The notes under the pieces were generated by a model. The model saw nothing but the letters and a program-made list of their open reading frames with translations, did not search any database and was not told the DNA's origin. Positions 22,301 through 32,812 of a stretch of 64,000 nucleotides of DNA are shown here, piece by piece; position 1 is the first letter of the stretch, and each line of letters begins with the position of its first letter. The stretch covers positions 19,873,010 to 19,937,009 of the forward strand of contig CAXIPT010000002.1 of NCBI GenBank assembly GCA_964030475.1. The letters run 5' to 3'. Source of the DNA: Tethya wilhelma. Taxonomy: Eukaryota > Porifera > Demospongiae > Tethyida > Tethyidae. The position numbers were made by a program, and so were the translations under genes.

Positions 22301-24751
22301 GGTGATCGATGGATAGGATATGATCTCCGATCTGATTGTCTCTCTTCTGTTTGGTTGTTGACCAAGACTCTGTGTGTGTGTGTGTGTGTGTGTAACATTT
22401 TCTGTTTGCTCCAAATAGAAATTCGCCAAATTGAGCTCATCCAGGACACGCCTTAAATTAGAGATACTCATTGGTATATATGTGATTGTGCCAGTCCAAG
22501 TATGAGTGTCTGTGATTTCTCATTAAACTCTCAAAGGAAGCTAGTGTGTCCTTTTATCCTGTTGTTTATAGCTTCCTTCGTTTTGACTCCACAATTGGAG
22601 GAACAGCTCCAAGTGGTTTCCCAATACCACATTGTGTGTGGTGTCTCCATATAGAACCCTCTCGATGTGTTCACTTGAGCTCTTTCACACAAAAGGTATT
22701 CTGTGGTTTCATGTGGGAGAGCTCTGAGAAGCTATGAAGCGTATCCTTATCCTCGTTTGTCCGTGGTGATTTAATGCAAGAGTATGCCGAGATCCTTCTG
22801 TTGCTAATTATGTTTAATTTGTGTTCACTCCCCCATGGCTAGGATTTCGGTTGCCGGTTTCTTTAACCCCTTCACCTCTGGCAGGCGACCTTTGTACCTA
22901 TGCTGAGACAGGAGGGGTTATGTGCATGCTATTAGGTCGTGTGTCCTCTCATGCATTCTTTCAGAGTGAAATAGTAGCGTTAACTCTAACTTTGTTGCGC
23001 TTAGATCTAGCCAATCAGTCTATCGTGGACAACGTGTTACATTCTGTGTGCATATGTGTATATATATATGTGTGTGTGTGTGTGTGCTCGTGTAAGACTA
23101 TACATTGTGCTCTATCTAATTGGAATGCATGGCATTATTATTATCGGTCAGTGTTTTGTGTCTTGTGAGGGGGGTTATGAAAGGACCAATTAGCCGTGGA
23201 ATCCTCTGTCTGTGTATGTATGTATGCATGTGAACGGTACTGATGTGTACTGCTGGCCTACACACTCACACATGCTAAGAGGCATGTAACCATCACATAT
23301 GGCTCCCAGCCTATAGAGTTGTTTGTAGTCTTAGTCACTGTCAAAGGTGGTTGATAGTCTCTCCCTACTGAACCTTCCTTCTTGCCATCAAAGGCAATGG
23401 ATCGAGTTGGTTGACGGGTGTACCTTTTTTGTAGTTGTGCATGTCTGTCAGTTTCTGTCTCAATCAAAACTCTGATTATGAGCCATGGTGGAGTGCCTGC
23501 TGTGTTTGGTAGTGGTACTTTCCTCCCCCCACATATTTGCCGTGGTTGCTGTTGGTTTACTCAGGTGGAGCGTTACCCTCATCTCATGAATATCGGCCTG
23601 TGATTTCATTCACTGTTGGACATATATGTTCACAGTTGGTGGTCATTGTACATCTCATGCTATGGGTCCACTTCTGGGAATTGAATGAACCTGTTTATTC
23701 CTGCTCAATCCTTTTGTGACCATTTTCATAATAGAGGCAATGATTTGCAAACTCTCTCTTACTGGTTTTGGATGCTCTTTTGGTTCAAGTCAGCTGTCGC
23801 CGGTTGTGGTATTGTCTCCTTCCTTCCTGTTATGGTTTATGGTGCCATCAAGAGCTAATGTTACTTGACATAGTTTGTGTATATATATCCTTCTTGATAT
23901 TAACAACTTGTGGTGTCTATGAAGGGGACTCTCTCTCCCTTGGCCTAATAAGGGAACTGCCAAGTGGTGTAGCTTCTTCAAGACAGGATGTGGTTTCTGT
24001 ATTTGTGTGAGAATGTTCCTCTCTGTGATGGGGATATTTTCATTCCTGTCTCATTTCCTGTCTCTATCAGGTACACAGACTTGGCCAGAGAGAGAAAGAG
24101 AGAAAGAGAGAAAGAGAAGGGGTCTTGCTAAAGTAGCTAAAGTGATTTTCTGACATTCTTGCTACAGATTGCCCTGTCTGCCATTCCTGTAGCTGCCATT
24201 GTCACAGACATGTGTTGAGAGCTTAACTAAGTTGTTCTACATATGCAATAAAGTGTCTGGTCCTTGCCTCCTAAAAGAAATTCTTTTATATCTCAAGTTA
24301 ACTTTTTATCTTGAAAGTTGTACACCAATCAAAATTGGAATGGCATCAACCATACTCTAGCTACTTGTACATAGCTTAGTAGCTTAGAAGGCTACATGCT
24401 AAATTTTAACCAGTGGCAATGAGTTCAGTTGCCTCGCACTCATTATGATCTGGTTGTGTGACATGTGTGACCTGTCTTGTGAGAATGTTTGTGTGTGTGT
24501 ACCTGTGTGTGTTGTGTGTGTGTGTGCAAACCACACTCACACTCTTATTGGCTTTGAAGCAATTCAAAGTCCAATTTAATCCTCTCATTTGTGTCAGTTT
24601 TTGGCCATGTTGTAGTTTGCACTCAAGATTGTATTTACAGTCAACAGAAACCACCACTTTCACTCGTGTAGAATCAATTTACATTCCACTGTCTGTTTTT
24701 AATGGTACCCATGAGATTGTGTTCGTATGAGCAGATGCACTCGCGTATGCA

Positions 24752-24796
<45 letters not shown>

Positions 24797-24797
24797 N

Positions 24798-24845
<48 letters not shown>

Positions 24846-25062
24846 GTGTGTGTGTGTGTGTTTATCTCTCATGTCTCTTCTGTAGAACTCTGTTCGGAGA
24901 AGATTCCAGATTGTGTGCAGTGCAGGGAAGAATCACCTGGCCGATTTATATGTACAAATTGTAAGGATGGCTTCTCAGTCGTGACCAACAGTGATGGATC
25001 CACCACGTGCGCTAAAGATGGTCAGTTGTACTTGAGACACAGCTATGTACTAATAGTGATTG

Positions 25063-25136
<74 letters not shown>

Positions 25137-25608
25137 CTGAAGCCTGCAGACCCCAGGTCAGGCTCTACTTGTGGTACTGGTTGCATCATTGGCATCATCG
25201 TGGCCATCATTGCTGCCATTGTTCTCTCCACCATTGTGGCCCTGGTGATCTTTGCCCTCTACAAGTACCTCAATAACCCCGCCACTAAACTGGCCAAGAC
25301 TGACACAGAAGGATTGAACGGGTATGAATGTAGTTTTCTAATTAATGCCCACCACATATATAGGCTACTGGGATGTTTCAAGACCTTTGGTTTTCTGGCC
25401 ACAAGCCAGTTGTTACTGTAACAATATTTCTGCATATATGGGAAGAGTACTACCACTGCATGGGTTACAACTGTACACACACACACTGGTGTAGCTCAGG
25501 CAAACATGACTGCATGTAGATTTCAGGACGTGTGTGTGTGTGTTGTTTTACAGAGTTGCCAGAGACAATCCACTCTACGTTGACCCCGCGGCCTTGGAAG
25601 ATGCATGA
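17856..25608 (+). CDS. Receptor gene 6: novel N-domain + two sushi + three EGF + TM + NPLY tail
   Basis: Exons read 17856-18366, 18503-18670, 18926-19105, 19450-19542, 19977-20069, 21330-21422, 24886-25020, 25150-25321 and 25554-25608. ATG 17856 starts signal peptide M-K-L-F-L-L-L-S. The N-domain is a close paralogue of that in gene 5. No cysteine module exon is present; a single N at 18489 sits exactly where gene 5 has 735 extra bases carrying that exon, so it may be missing only from the assembly. Two sushi domains follow (C-P-M-L-N-N-P-T-N-G; C-P-N-D-L-V-D), then an EGF (L-N-G-G-T-C) and two EGF exons of identical protein sequence (D-I-D-C-G-E-C), a C-rich module, and a helix (I-I-G-I-I-V-A-I-I-A-A-I-V). 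The tail ends A-R-D-N-P-L-Y-V-D-P-A-A-L-E-D-A, with an NPxY motif. Other exons could hide in the 22.5-24.9 kb intron. Confidence 0.8.
19769..22457 (+). repeat. 1.35-kb tandem duplication inside gene 6
   Basis: About 19769-21102 and 21114-22457 are nearly identical, including one EGF exon in each copy with a single silent difference, the flanking introns, and the same (GT)n tract near each 3' end. An ambiguous base at 21103 lies at the junction, so either a very recent duplication or a merged pair of haplotypes is possible. Confidence 0.85.
22458..24885. other. Long intron of gene 6
   Basis: I see no exon with EGF or sushi spacing here. It contains simple repeats: (AAGAG)-like purine run at about 24090-24115, and a long (GT)n at 24753-24860 interrupted by an N at 24797. 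Small open frames are explained by low complexity. Confidence 0.5.
25069..25134. repeat. (CT)n followed by (CA)n at an intron 3' end
   Basis: A pure CT tract runs directly into a CA tract 15 bases before the acceptor of the gene 6 transmembrane exon, acting as an extreme polypyrimidine-rich region. Confidence 0.8.
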
Positions 25609-26460
25609 TGATGATGAGCACATCAATGACAAGCATGATTTCATTTTGTCTTCAATGTACGTTGCCTCTGTTTCTCACCTTCACTCTTGTAGACTAGTTA
25701 TGTGTGTGTCTTCATGTGCGTGTGTGCGTGTTACTATTATACATGTGTTTTATGTAATATCAGCCTTACTATGTATGTACAATTAAGCTTTTTGTTTTTG
25801 CTACAAGGCATTCTTTAGTTAAACACTCCCTATGTAGTTTGTGCTTATGTTCAGAGAATATTATATTGTTTCAGAAAAAGACGCTATATATAAACATTAT
25901 CTTTTCTGTTGTCTGCATTAAGATAATTAACTGTATCCTTTTGTTTACTTCAAGCATTACTGATCTGATCATTTCTCATAGTGTGTGCGTGTGTGTGTTT
26001 GATTCTATGCAACTTTAATGAAGTAATTTTTAATTCGATGTGGCACATACTATATTTTTTATTGTTATTTTCATTGTATTTGGGTACATTAATGTTGTAC
26101 GTATGTGCAAGATGGTTTCCTCATTGCTTATCTCTACAAACAATCCCAAACCTAACATATAGCTCCTCACAGAACCTTTATCAGTCAGTACAGCGGTTGT
26201 GTCCATTCCAAGGGTATTTAAACTTTCGAGTAGATTTACAGAAGGGGATATGTTATTATTGGAGTGATAAGACTGTAATTACAACAGCTGCCTTTGATTA
26301 TTGTAAGCAATTGAAGGAAAATGGTTTATACATGAGAATGTCCACTCACAATGTGTCAATTGTAATGGAAGACACACATACACTACAGAACAATAGCTAA
26401 TTGGTTGCCGTGCCAGCAATACAAGTGATTGCCATGGCTACCAATTGAAAGCTACAGTGG
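25609..26460. other. Convergent 3' region between gene 6 and PIGL
   Basis: An open frame ends at 26400 (Y-Q-S-V-Q-R-L, Y-Y-W-S-D-K). It has about 80 residues of ordinary composition before the stop, but no recognisable motif, signal or clear start. I treat it as 3'UTR or intron noise. Remaining sequence is AT-rich. Confidence 0.4.
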
Positions 26461-26643
26461 CTAGAGCTGTTTGAAAGAGTTGGTGACCATGTATCGAGAG
26501 AAGAGAACATACAGCCTCCTGAACCACACATACTGACTTCTGTGGGCCTGCATCGCTCTCTGTGAGAGTACAATAGAAAGAACAACAAACAATGATACAA
26601 ACACACACACACACACCATGGCTACACTTATCAATTTCCATGT

Positions 26644-26693
<50 letters not shown>

Positions 26694-27450
26694 ACACACA
26701 CACACATACACACACACACATTTCAAAGAAGCGTACTCTAAACCATGGCATGCAGGGGACATGATGTCTCAAAGAGACACACAGTTCAAAGGTTCTCATT
26801 CCAGTGCTCAAAGGACTGAGACCAAAAGGATACAGTTGCACACTCACACACATACCCTGGCTTTGAAGTAAGACTCCATGTTGACAGTGGCCCATAGAGC
26901 ACTGCAGGAAATGTAACCATGAAGACAGACTAAATTTAGTCAGCACACCCATGGATTCCACCCTCCCTGTATGACAACACTCGGCATACTTTGGTGCTGT
27001 ATCAAAATTTGTGGTTTTGCCGAACTCTGCAGTAGGTCATATGCTTCTGTGTGACCTTTTAAGGCATACACACTGCCATGGATACAAACACCGCTTTTGA
27101 TAAGAGTACTACAATACTGCAGCTACATATATACAAGCTAGCTATGCTGTCTAGTCAGCAAGTGAGGAGTCAGACTCAGCACACTCAAATGAAATGTGGT
27201 GTAGTATCACTGTCAGTGGAATGTGTATTTTGAGTGGGGTGGGAGGGTGGTTTAGAGAGGTAACATGGTCTGTAGAAGTGAGAATGTTTTAATTCCTATA
27301 AATGGTGATTATGGTCTACGGAATATAGTGATGCATACCGACTGGAGCGGCTTGTAACTTGGCTCCAAATCAAGTCCAGCCAGCCGATGTACTTGCGAAC
27401 AATACCAGTGCTCTCCAATAAGAACACTTTCTTCACTCCAGCTGAATCAG

Positions 27451-27496
<46 letters not shown>

Positions 27497-29693
27497 TGTG
27501 TGTGTGTGCATAATCATTGCTACAGTAGTTAATACACATTGCTATTGATGTTAAATGGTACCTTTTGTCAAAAAGTGCTGATGATGCAACCCCCTGCAGA
27601 GTATATAGAAGGGGGAAATCAAAACAAATACATTGACGTCTGCAATTAAATTCAATAAACATGACATCATGAATACACAGTGATGTGTGTAGCCAGGCAT
27701 GCAGTAAGCTATGCTGAGCTCATTGTGACTCATCTACAAAGGAACTACCCACAGCCATGAAACAGATTAGAACTAAGTAGTCATATTACTTCACCTACTC
27801 ACTTTACAGCATTGCAAATGGCAATGTGGTTAGGATGACCTGAAACTCCCCTTTCATCAAATGTAATGATCTACACATGCATGTGCATGTACATGTGCAT
27901 GTACAAGTGAGCATAGTATGATGTGAGTTAGTGTAGTTCTGTATAGATCGATGCACATAATTATGTGGTCAATCGCTAGTGGTTCTGTTGCTGGCCATCT
28001 TACTGTTTGCACTGTGTGACGTTTCACTGCCTCAAGTATATACTTTCCCATAACATCACTGCTCCACTCCACAGTGGGGTTGTCGGGTAAGTCCCTGTCG
28101 TTAACTATCCTAATGTTGTTGCTCTGGAGACCAAGAATAGCTGCACTTTTGAACAGCTCATGTTTCCTTATGCTTCCTTCTCCATAGTAGTCTCCTGAAG
28201 AACATACACACACACACACACACATTGACCATGCATTGTCTAGTATCTACACACACGTTTATGTTGAGCTCGATCGAAATGAAAGATAACAATAAACACC
28301 ACCCTGTGCACACACACATACCTTCAGACAAGCANATGGCAGTTAGGCCTTCCTTCTCAGCTGAAGATGTGGTCAACATGCTATCAGATGAAGGAGAGAA
28401 TGTAGCTAATGATGAAGTGACACATTTTCCTGGAAGTGACAATGAATTCGGAGTATATGAAGAGACAGTCAGCAATTCTGATAGTGAGCTTGAAGATCAA
28501 ATTGACAGCAGGTAAAGAGCCAGAAGTGTATGTGCATCTTAGTGTATGCATATGTAAAAGAAAGAATGTAAATTTTGATAGTATGATAATTGTTTACATA
28601 CAGTGATGAGATTGGGCATGAAGACGAATCTAATTGTGTTTCACAGAATACCCCCTGATCTTAATTATCATTGTCAGGACCCCCCCTAACCTTTAATTTT
28701 CCTCTGATCACCCCTACAACACTAATTACTCTTTACAAAAACACCCCCTGGATGTAATTATTAATGTTTGAGGACCACTAGATTATTAATTAATCTTCCT
28801 GATACCCCCTTTTAGCTCTAATTACTTATCATAATACCATAATTTTCTTTGGTGAGGGACCCCTTACGTAATTAGTTAGCCTTCCTGATACCCCCTAATA
28901 ATTTTGCTCTAATTACTTATCAAAATACCCCCTTGACATAATTTTTTGTGGTGAGGGACCCCTTATATAATTAATTATTGCCTTCCTTACACCCCCTTTC
29001 AGCTCTAATTGCTTACCAATAATTAAGACATGCACCCTCTGAATATTAACATAAGTATGGACAGTGCTGCTAGAGGGACCCCTATAGATAATTCATGTTT
29101 CCTTACATCTCACCTATTAGATAGGGGGAAATTTACTAGATAGATGAATAATGCATGACCAAAGTACACCGTTAAAAACTTCTAAAAACACACTATTTCT
29201 GGCCTATTGTTGATAGGGACAATTAAACTAAATTAACGCAGTGGACAAAACATTGGTTAATCGTATACTGTGCATTATAATTATTACGCTGAATTTATCA
29301 ACAAACTCTTTGAGGGGTAAATTCGATCAGCTATGGTGACATGTATGTAGCTGCATGGCTTACTTCTAAGCAGTATATGTAGAATCTCAATTTATGCATG
29401 ACTAAGGTCATATACTTGAATTTAGATGTCGTCTACAATGCCAAACCTCTAAAATAGCTGAACCATGGCATTCAATCCCACATTCTCTGCAATGCCCCTC
29501 TATTTCGTTCTGTCTCCTGTTACTTCAGTGACTTGGTACACAGCATAGTGTAGCTAGTTGTTGAGTTAGTGGGAAGAGAATAAAATTATGGAAAGCCAGT
29601 TATAACTAACCATTAATAGCTTAGCTAATATGCAGTCCTTGCAGGACATAAATGACTAAAAGGCTATCATGTAACACTAGTAAAAACATTGTG

Positions 29694-29737
<44 letters not shown>

Positions 29738-32656
29738 CAACTTCCACAGTATACATGCAGTTTACAATTGTAGTAGCTAGGTGTTAATCACACACACAGC
29801 TAAAGTGTTCACTTGACATCATTCCATACTGTCTCTACCATGTAGTGGAGATCCATCATGCAAGTGATATTTCAAGTCTCATGCATACTTGCACCTAGCT
29901 ATCTGAGATTTTAGCTAGCAATCTGGATCACCCACAGCTATAGTGTAAAGTAAAGAAGATACATAGATTTGTACACACTCTTGATGGAGCTTATAGTAGC
30001 AGCATTAGTGTCAAAAGTCTAGTTGGTCATCTTGTTAGCTACAAGGTGAAGTCAGCTACCAGATTGTTCTGTGCACATGTACACTAGCTTATACTCTGCT
30101 TATAATGTTGCTATACCACCGCTGTGGTTAATTAGGGTGAAAATTGTATAAACATTGTGGGTACAATTACTTTATTGCGCTCTGATCAGCACTCACTAGT
30201 CTGCTGTAGCTAGAGCACTTTTCATGTGCATATGTACAGAGCCATAAATACATGTGTGTTGTTGAGTGCAGATCCATATAGACATGCACATGTGTGTATA
30301 GTTAGGTACAGGCAGCTTTGGCTACACACATGTGTCTTTGTTGGGTGCAGGGCCATAGACACATGTGTGTGTGTGTGTGTGTGTGTGTGTTGTTAGGTGT
30401 TAGCCTGTTGTGAGCTAAAGACACATGTGTATAGATAGGTGCAGGCATGTTGTGAGCTAAAGACACATGTATATAAATAGGTGCAGGCATGTTCTGAGCT
30501 AAACACACATGTGTATAGATAGGTGCAGGCATGTTCTGAGCTATACACACATGTGTCTTGTTGGGTGCAGAGCCATAGACACATGTGTGCAGTTAGGTGC
30601 AGGCATGTTCTGAGCTATACACACATGTGTCTTGTTGGGTGTAGAGCCATAGACACATGTGTGTAGTTAGGTGCAGGCATGTTGTGAGCTAAAGACATAT
30701 AATTTATTATTATGTGTATAAATAGGTGCAGGCATCTTCTGAGCTATACACACATGTGTGTTGTTGAGTGCAGAGCCATAGATACATGTGTGTAGTTATA
30801 ATAGGTGCAGGATCCAGCTAAAGACATATTATGTGTATAGATATGTGCAAGCATGTTCTGAGCTAAAGACACATGTGTTTTGTTAATTAAGTACAGAGCC
30901 ATAGACACATGTGTCTTGCTAGGCAAAATAAATTTTTATAGTTTAGGTATAAAGAGCATGGATATATATTTGTGTAGTTAGGTGGAGGCATGCTTAGAGC
31001 TAAAACACATGTGTTGTTAGGTTATTAACATAGCATACAAGTGCTGTTTAGGTCAGAGCCATATAGTTAGCCATCCAAGTCCACACACACCCCTACACAG
31101 GTGTAATTAAGCCTCGGCGCGTGCGTAGCACGTGCAGAGGATTACGGTAGTCGTTTTGTGTGTGTGTGTGTCTGCTGTCTGTCTGTTACTAGATTATCTG
31201 AAGAATGGCAGCTCTATGGTCCAAACGGAAGGTACTTACGTTCATGAATCGAAATTATCTAAAAATTTGTTGGTAGAATCTTGCAAAACGCTGTAGTTTC
31301 TGAGATTTGAGGCTTTTGTGCTTCTCTGAGCACTTAGCTTTGAAACCGCACCCTTTGATCCCGCCCCGTGTAGTGTGCATTATTTAGAAACAGTGGTAGA
31401 GCTAGAATCATGGGGCGGAACTCCTAGAAGGACTTGAGTTTGGCAGGCTGGCTTAGCTGCTTGGACAGGTAAGTAACTCATTGATTGCAAATTGAATATA
31501 GTGAGATATTACTTTGTGTAGGCTAGTTTTTGTGTTTTATATCAATGCCTGTCAGGCTGACTGGCAGCTTATTATTATTAGATAGCCTAGCTACAGCTGA
31601 GCATTCAATATTTTGCAAGTACTACAAGCGTCAAGAGTATATTCAATGAATTTCCAAACAGAGGTTTAAATATTATAGCTAAGCTAACCACAGCTCAGTA
31701 CAACCTTACTGCAGCAGGCTAGAATTTACTTGGCTGACACGGCCTCTCAGTGGACTGTGCCGGGCGGATAGGTCATGCCATACATGTTTAGTTGTGCATG
31801 CTAGTTGAGTGCACTGAGGCTTATGCACCTTGGTGCTTTCATTCCTGAAGCAATTAGTAGCTTGTATAGCCCCTTTTAACCAATTAATCTATGGCTTTAG
31901 TAGAACCCCCTGACAGTAATTAGTAGTAGCTTGTAGCCCCTTCTACCACTCCCTGACAGTAATTAGTAGTAGCTTGTAGCTCCCTTCTACCAATTAAAAA
32001 CATGTATATATATAGAACCCCCCTTGACAGCAATTAGTAGTATAGTAGCTTCTAGCCCCCTTCCCCCCCTCTTTGCAATTAATCTATGGCTATAGTAGTA
32101 CCTACTGACAGCAATTAGTAATAGCTTCTAGCCCCCCTTTTCTAATTAATCTATGACTGTAGTAGAACTCCCTGGCAGCTTGAAACCCCCTTGCACCCAA
32201 TTAATCATAGCTCACACTCCCCCTCGCCTCTGACATCATTAGATATCTAGATTATGGTTGCAGACCCCCCTGAAAAGTAATTATTTTTCGAGAAAGTAAC
32301 CCTATGCTTATTAAATGGAATAGCCCCATTGTCTAGTATCTACACACACGTTTATGTTGAGCTCGATTGAAAGATAACAATAAACACACTACCCCGTGCA
32401 TACACAGACCTTCAGACAAGCACAGCAGACACACTTCACGTGTGCTGTTGCCTCCAGTGGGCTGGCTCAGAGCGAGGAGAGTGGGTGCAAAGAACATGCA
32501 CTCATCATCAGGGTGGGCAGTAATTAGAAGTACATTTCCCAGAGCGACTTTAGTGATGCTTCTTTCATCATCCGAGCTCCTCCACCTCTGGAACAGCAGT
32601 AGAAGAAACACTGAGAGCAGAGAGATGACTACTGCAGCCCACCATGCAGTCAACAT
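26461..32656 (-). CDS. PIGL: PIGL, N-acetylglucosaminyl-phosphatidylinositol de-N-acetylase
   Basis: It catalyses the second step of GPI-anchor synthesis at the ER, removing the acetyl group from GlcNAc-PI. Exons on the minus strand: 32410-32656, 28004-28194, 27803-27870, 27333-27443, 26856-26901 and 26461-26559. ATG at 32656 (M-L-T-A-W-W) is chosen because the earlier frame has no ATG; it starts an N-terminal membrane anchor (V-V-I-S-L-L-S-V-F-L-L-L-L-F). Then come the metal-binding signature A-H-P-D-D-E, L-C-L-S-E-G joined across intron 1 to D-Y-Y-G-E-G, N-D-R-D-L-P-D-N-P, T-F-D-E-R-G-V-S-G-H-P-N-H with the second histidine motif, and the C-terminus H-R-S-Q-Y-V-W-F-R-R-L-Y. Length is about 250 residues, usual for the family. 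Intron 1 is over 4 kb, far longer than neighbouring introns. Confidence 0.92.
26645..26720. repeat. (CA)n microsatellite in the last PIGL intron
   Basis: Nearly pure CA over about 75 bases. Another (GT)n lies at 27453-27509, just before the exon at 27443. Open frames on both strands here are artefacts. Confidence 0.85.
28230..28334 (-). repeat. Duplicate of the PIGL exon 1 / intron 1 border
   Basis: About 95 bases match 32331-32425, including the last bases of exon 1 (C-L-S-E-G) and the first 80 bases of intron 1. The copy ends at a single N (28335). It marks a direct repeat bounding the 4-kb insert in intron 1, or an assembly join. Confidence 0.8.
28336..28515 (+). other. Acidic open frame, possible transposase N-terminus fragment
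   Basis: M-A-V-R-P-S-F-S-A-E-D-V-V then an acidic, Ser-rich run (S-D-E-G-E-N, S-N-S-D-S-E-L-E-D), about 59 residues, beginning right after the N at 28335 and ending at a possible donor R|gtaaag. The composition resembles N-termini of piggyBac-type transposases or their domesticated relatives, but no catalytic region is visible, so this is a guess. Confidence 0.35.
28640..29110. repeat. Degenerate CCCCCT/TAATTA minisatellite, copy 1
   Basis: Irregular units of roughly 60-70 bases combine a C5-C7 run with T, then AATTA-rich spacers (for example gataccccct and gagggacccctta). A related array lies at 31860-32270. No coding frame. Confidence 0.6.
29695..29734. repeat. (CT)n microsatellite in PIGL intron 1
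   Basis: Pure CT tract of about 40 bases. The surrounding 29.1-30.2 kb is AT-rich and shows nothing coding. Confidence 0.85.
30230..31030. repeat. Minisatellite with palindromic ACACATGTGT core
   Basis: At least 15 units of about 36-45 bases, alternating two types: ACACATGTGT-(g)tagttaggtgcaggcatg with a ttctgagct tail, and ACACATGTGT-cttgttgggtgcagagccat. The decamer core is self-complementary and is the best conserved part. Apparent open frames (repeating C-V-F-S-S-E-H-A-C-T-Y) are by-products. Confidence 0.85.
31110..31480. other. CG-rich interspersed-repeat-like piece
   Basis: A CG-rich near-palindrome (gcctcggcgcgtgcgtagcacgtgcagagg, about 31112-31141) is followed by non-coding sequence unlike its AT-rich surroundings. 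It looks like one end of an interspersed repeat, but I cannot find the other end with confidence. Confidence 0.35.
31860..32270. repeat. Degenerate CCCCCT/TAATTA minisatellite, copy 2
   Basis: Units of about 60-70 bases with (a)attagtagtagcttgtagc and a C-run, related in style to 28640-29110. The two arrays lie near the two ends of the PIGL intron 1 insert. Confidence 0.6.
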
Positions 32657-32812
32657 GACTGGTGGGTAAAGGGTCGACAAATTTGGTTGTAACTTGTATA
32701 ATTTGCCTGCACACTGACAAGTTAAAAATTATAATGCTTGAATCTATCATTGTGGCCAATAATTAGTATGAATGAAACATGTCAGTTGTTAATGAATATT
32801 GAAGGGAGCTAG

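Noticed and set aside
25981..26400. 139-aa open frame downstream of gene 6
   Set aside because: The second half has ordinary composition, but there is no recognisable motif, no clear start and no supporting splice pattern. It lies in a convergent 3' region.
30302..30926. Cys-rich repeat proteins on the minus strand
   Set aside because: They are translations of the ACACATGTGT minisatellite; unit length varies and breaks the frame.
30230..31030. Possible CRISPR-like array
   Set aside because: Units are irregular, spacers repeat one another rather than being unique, and the genome is clearly animal.
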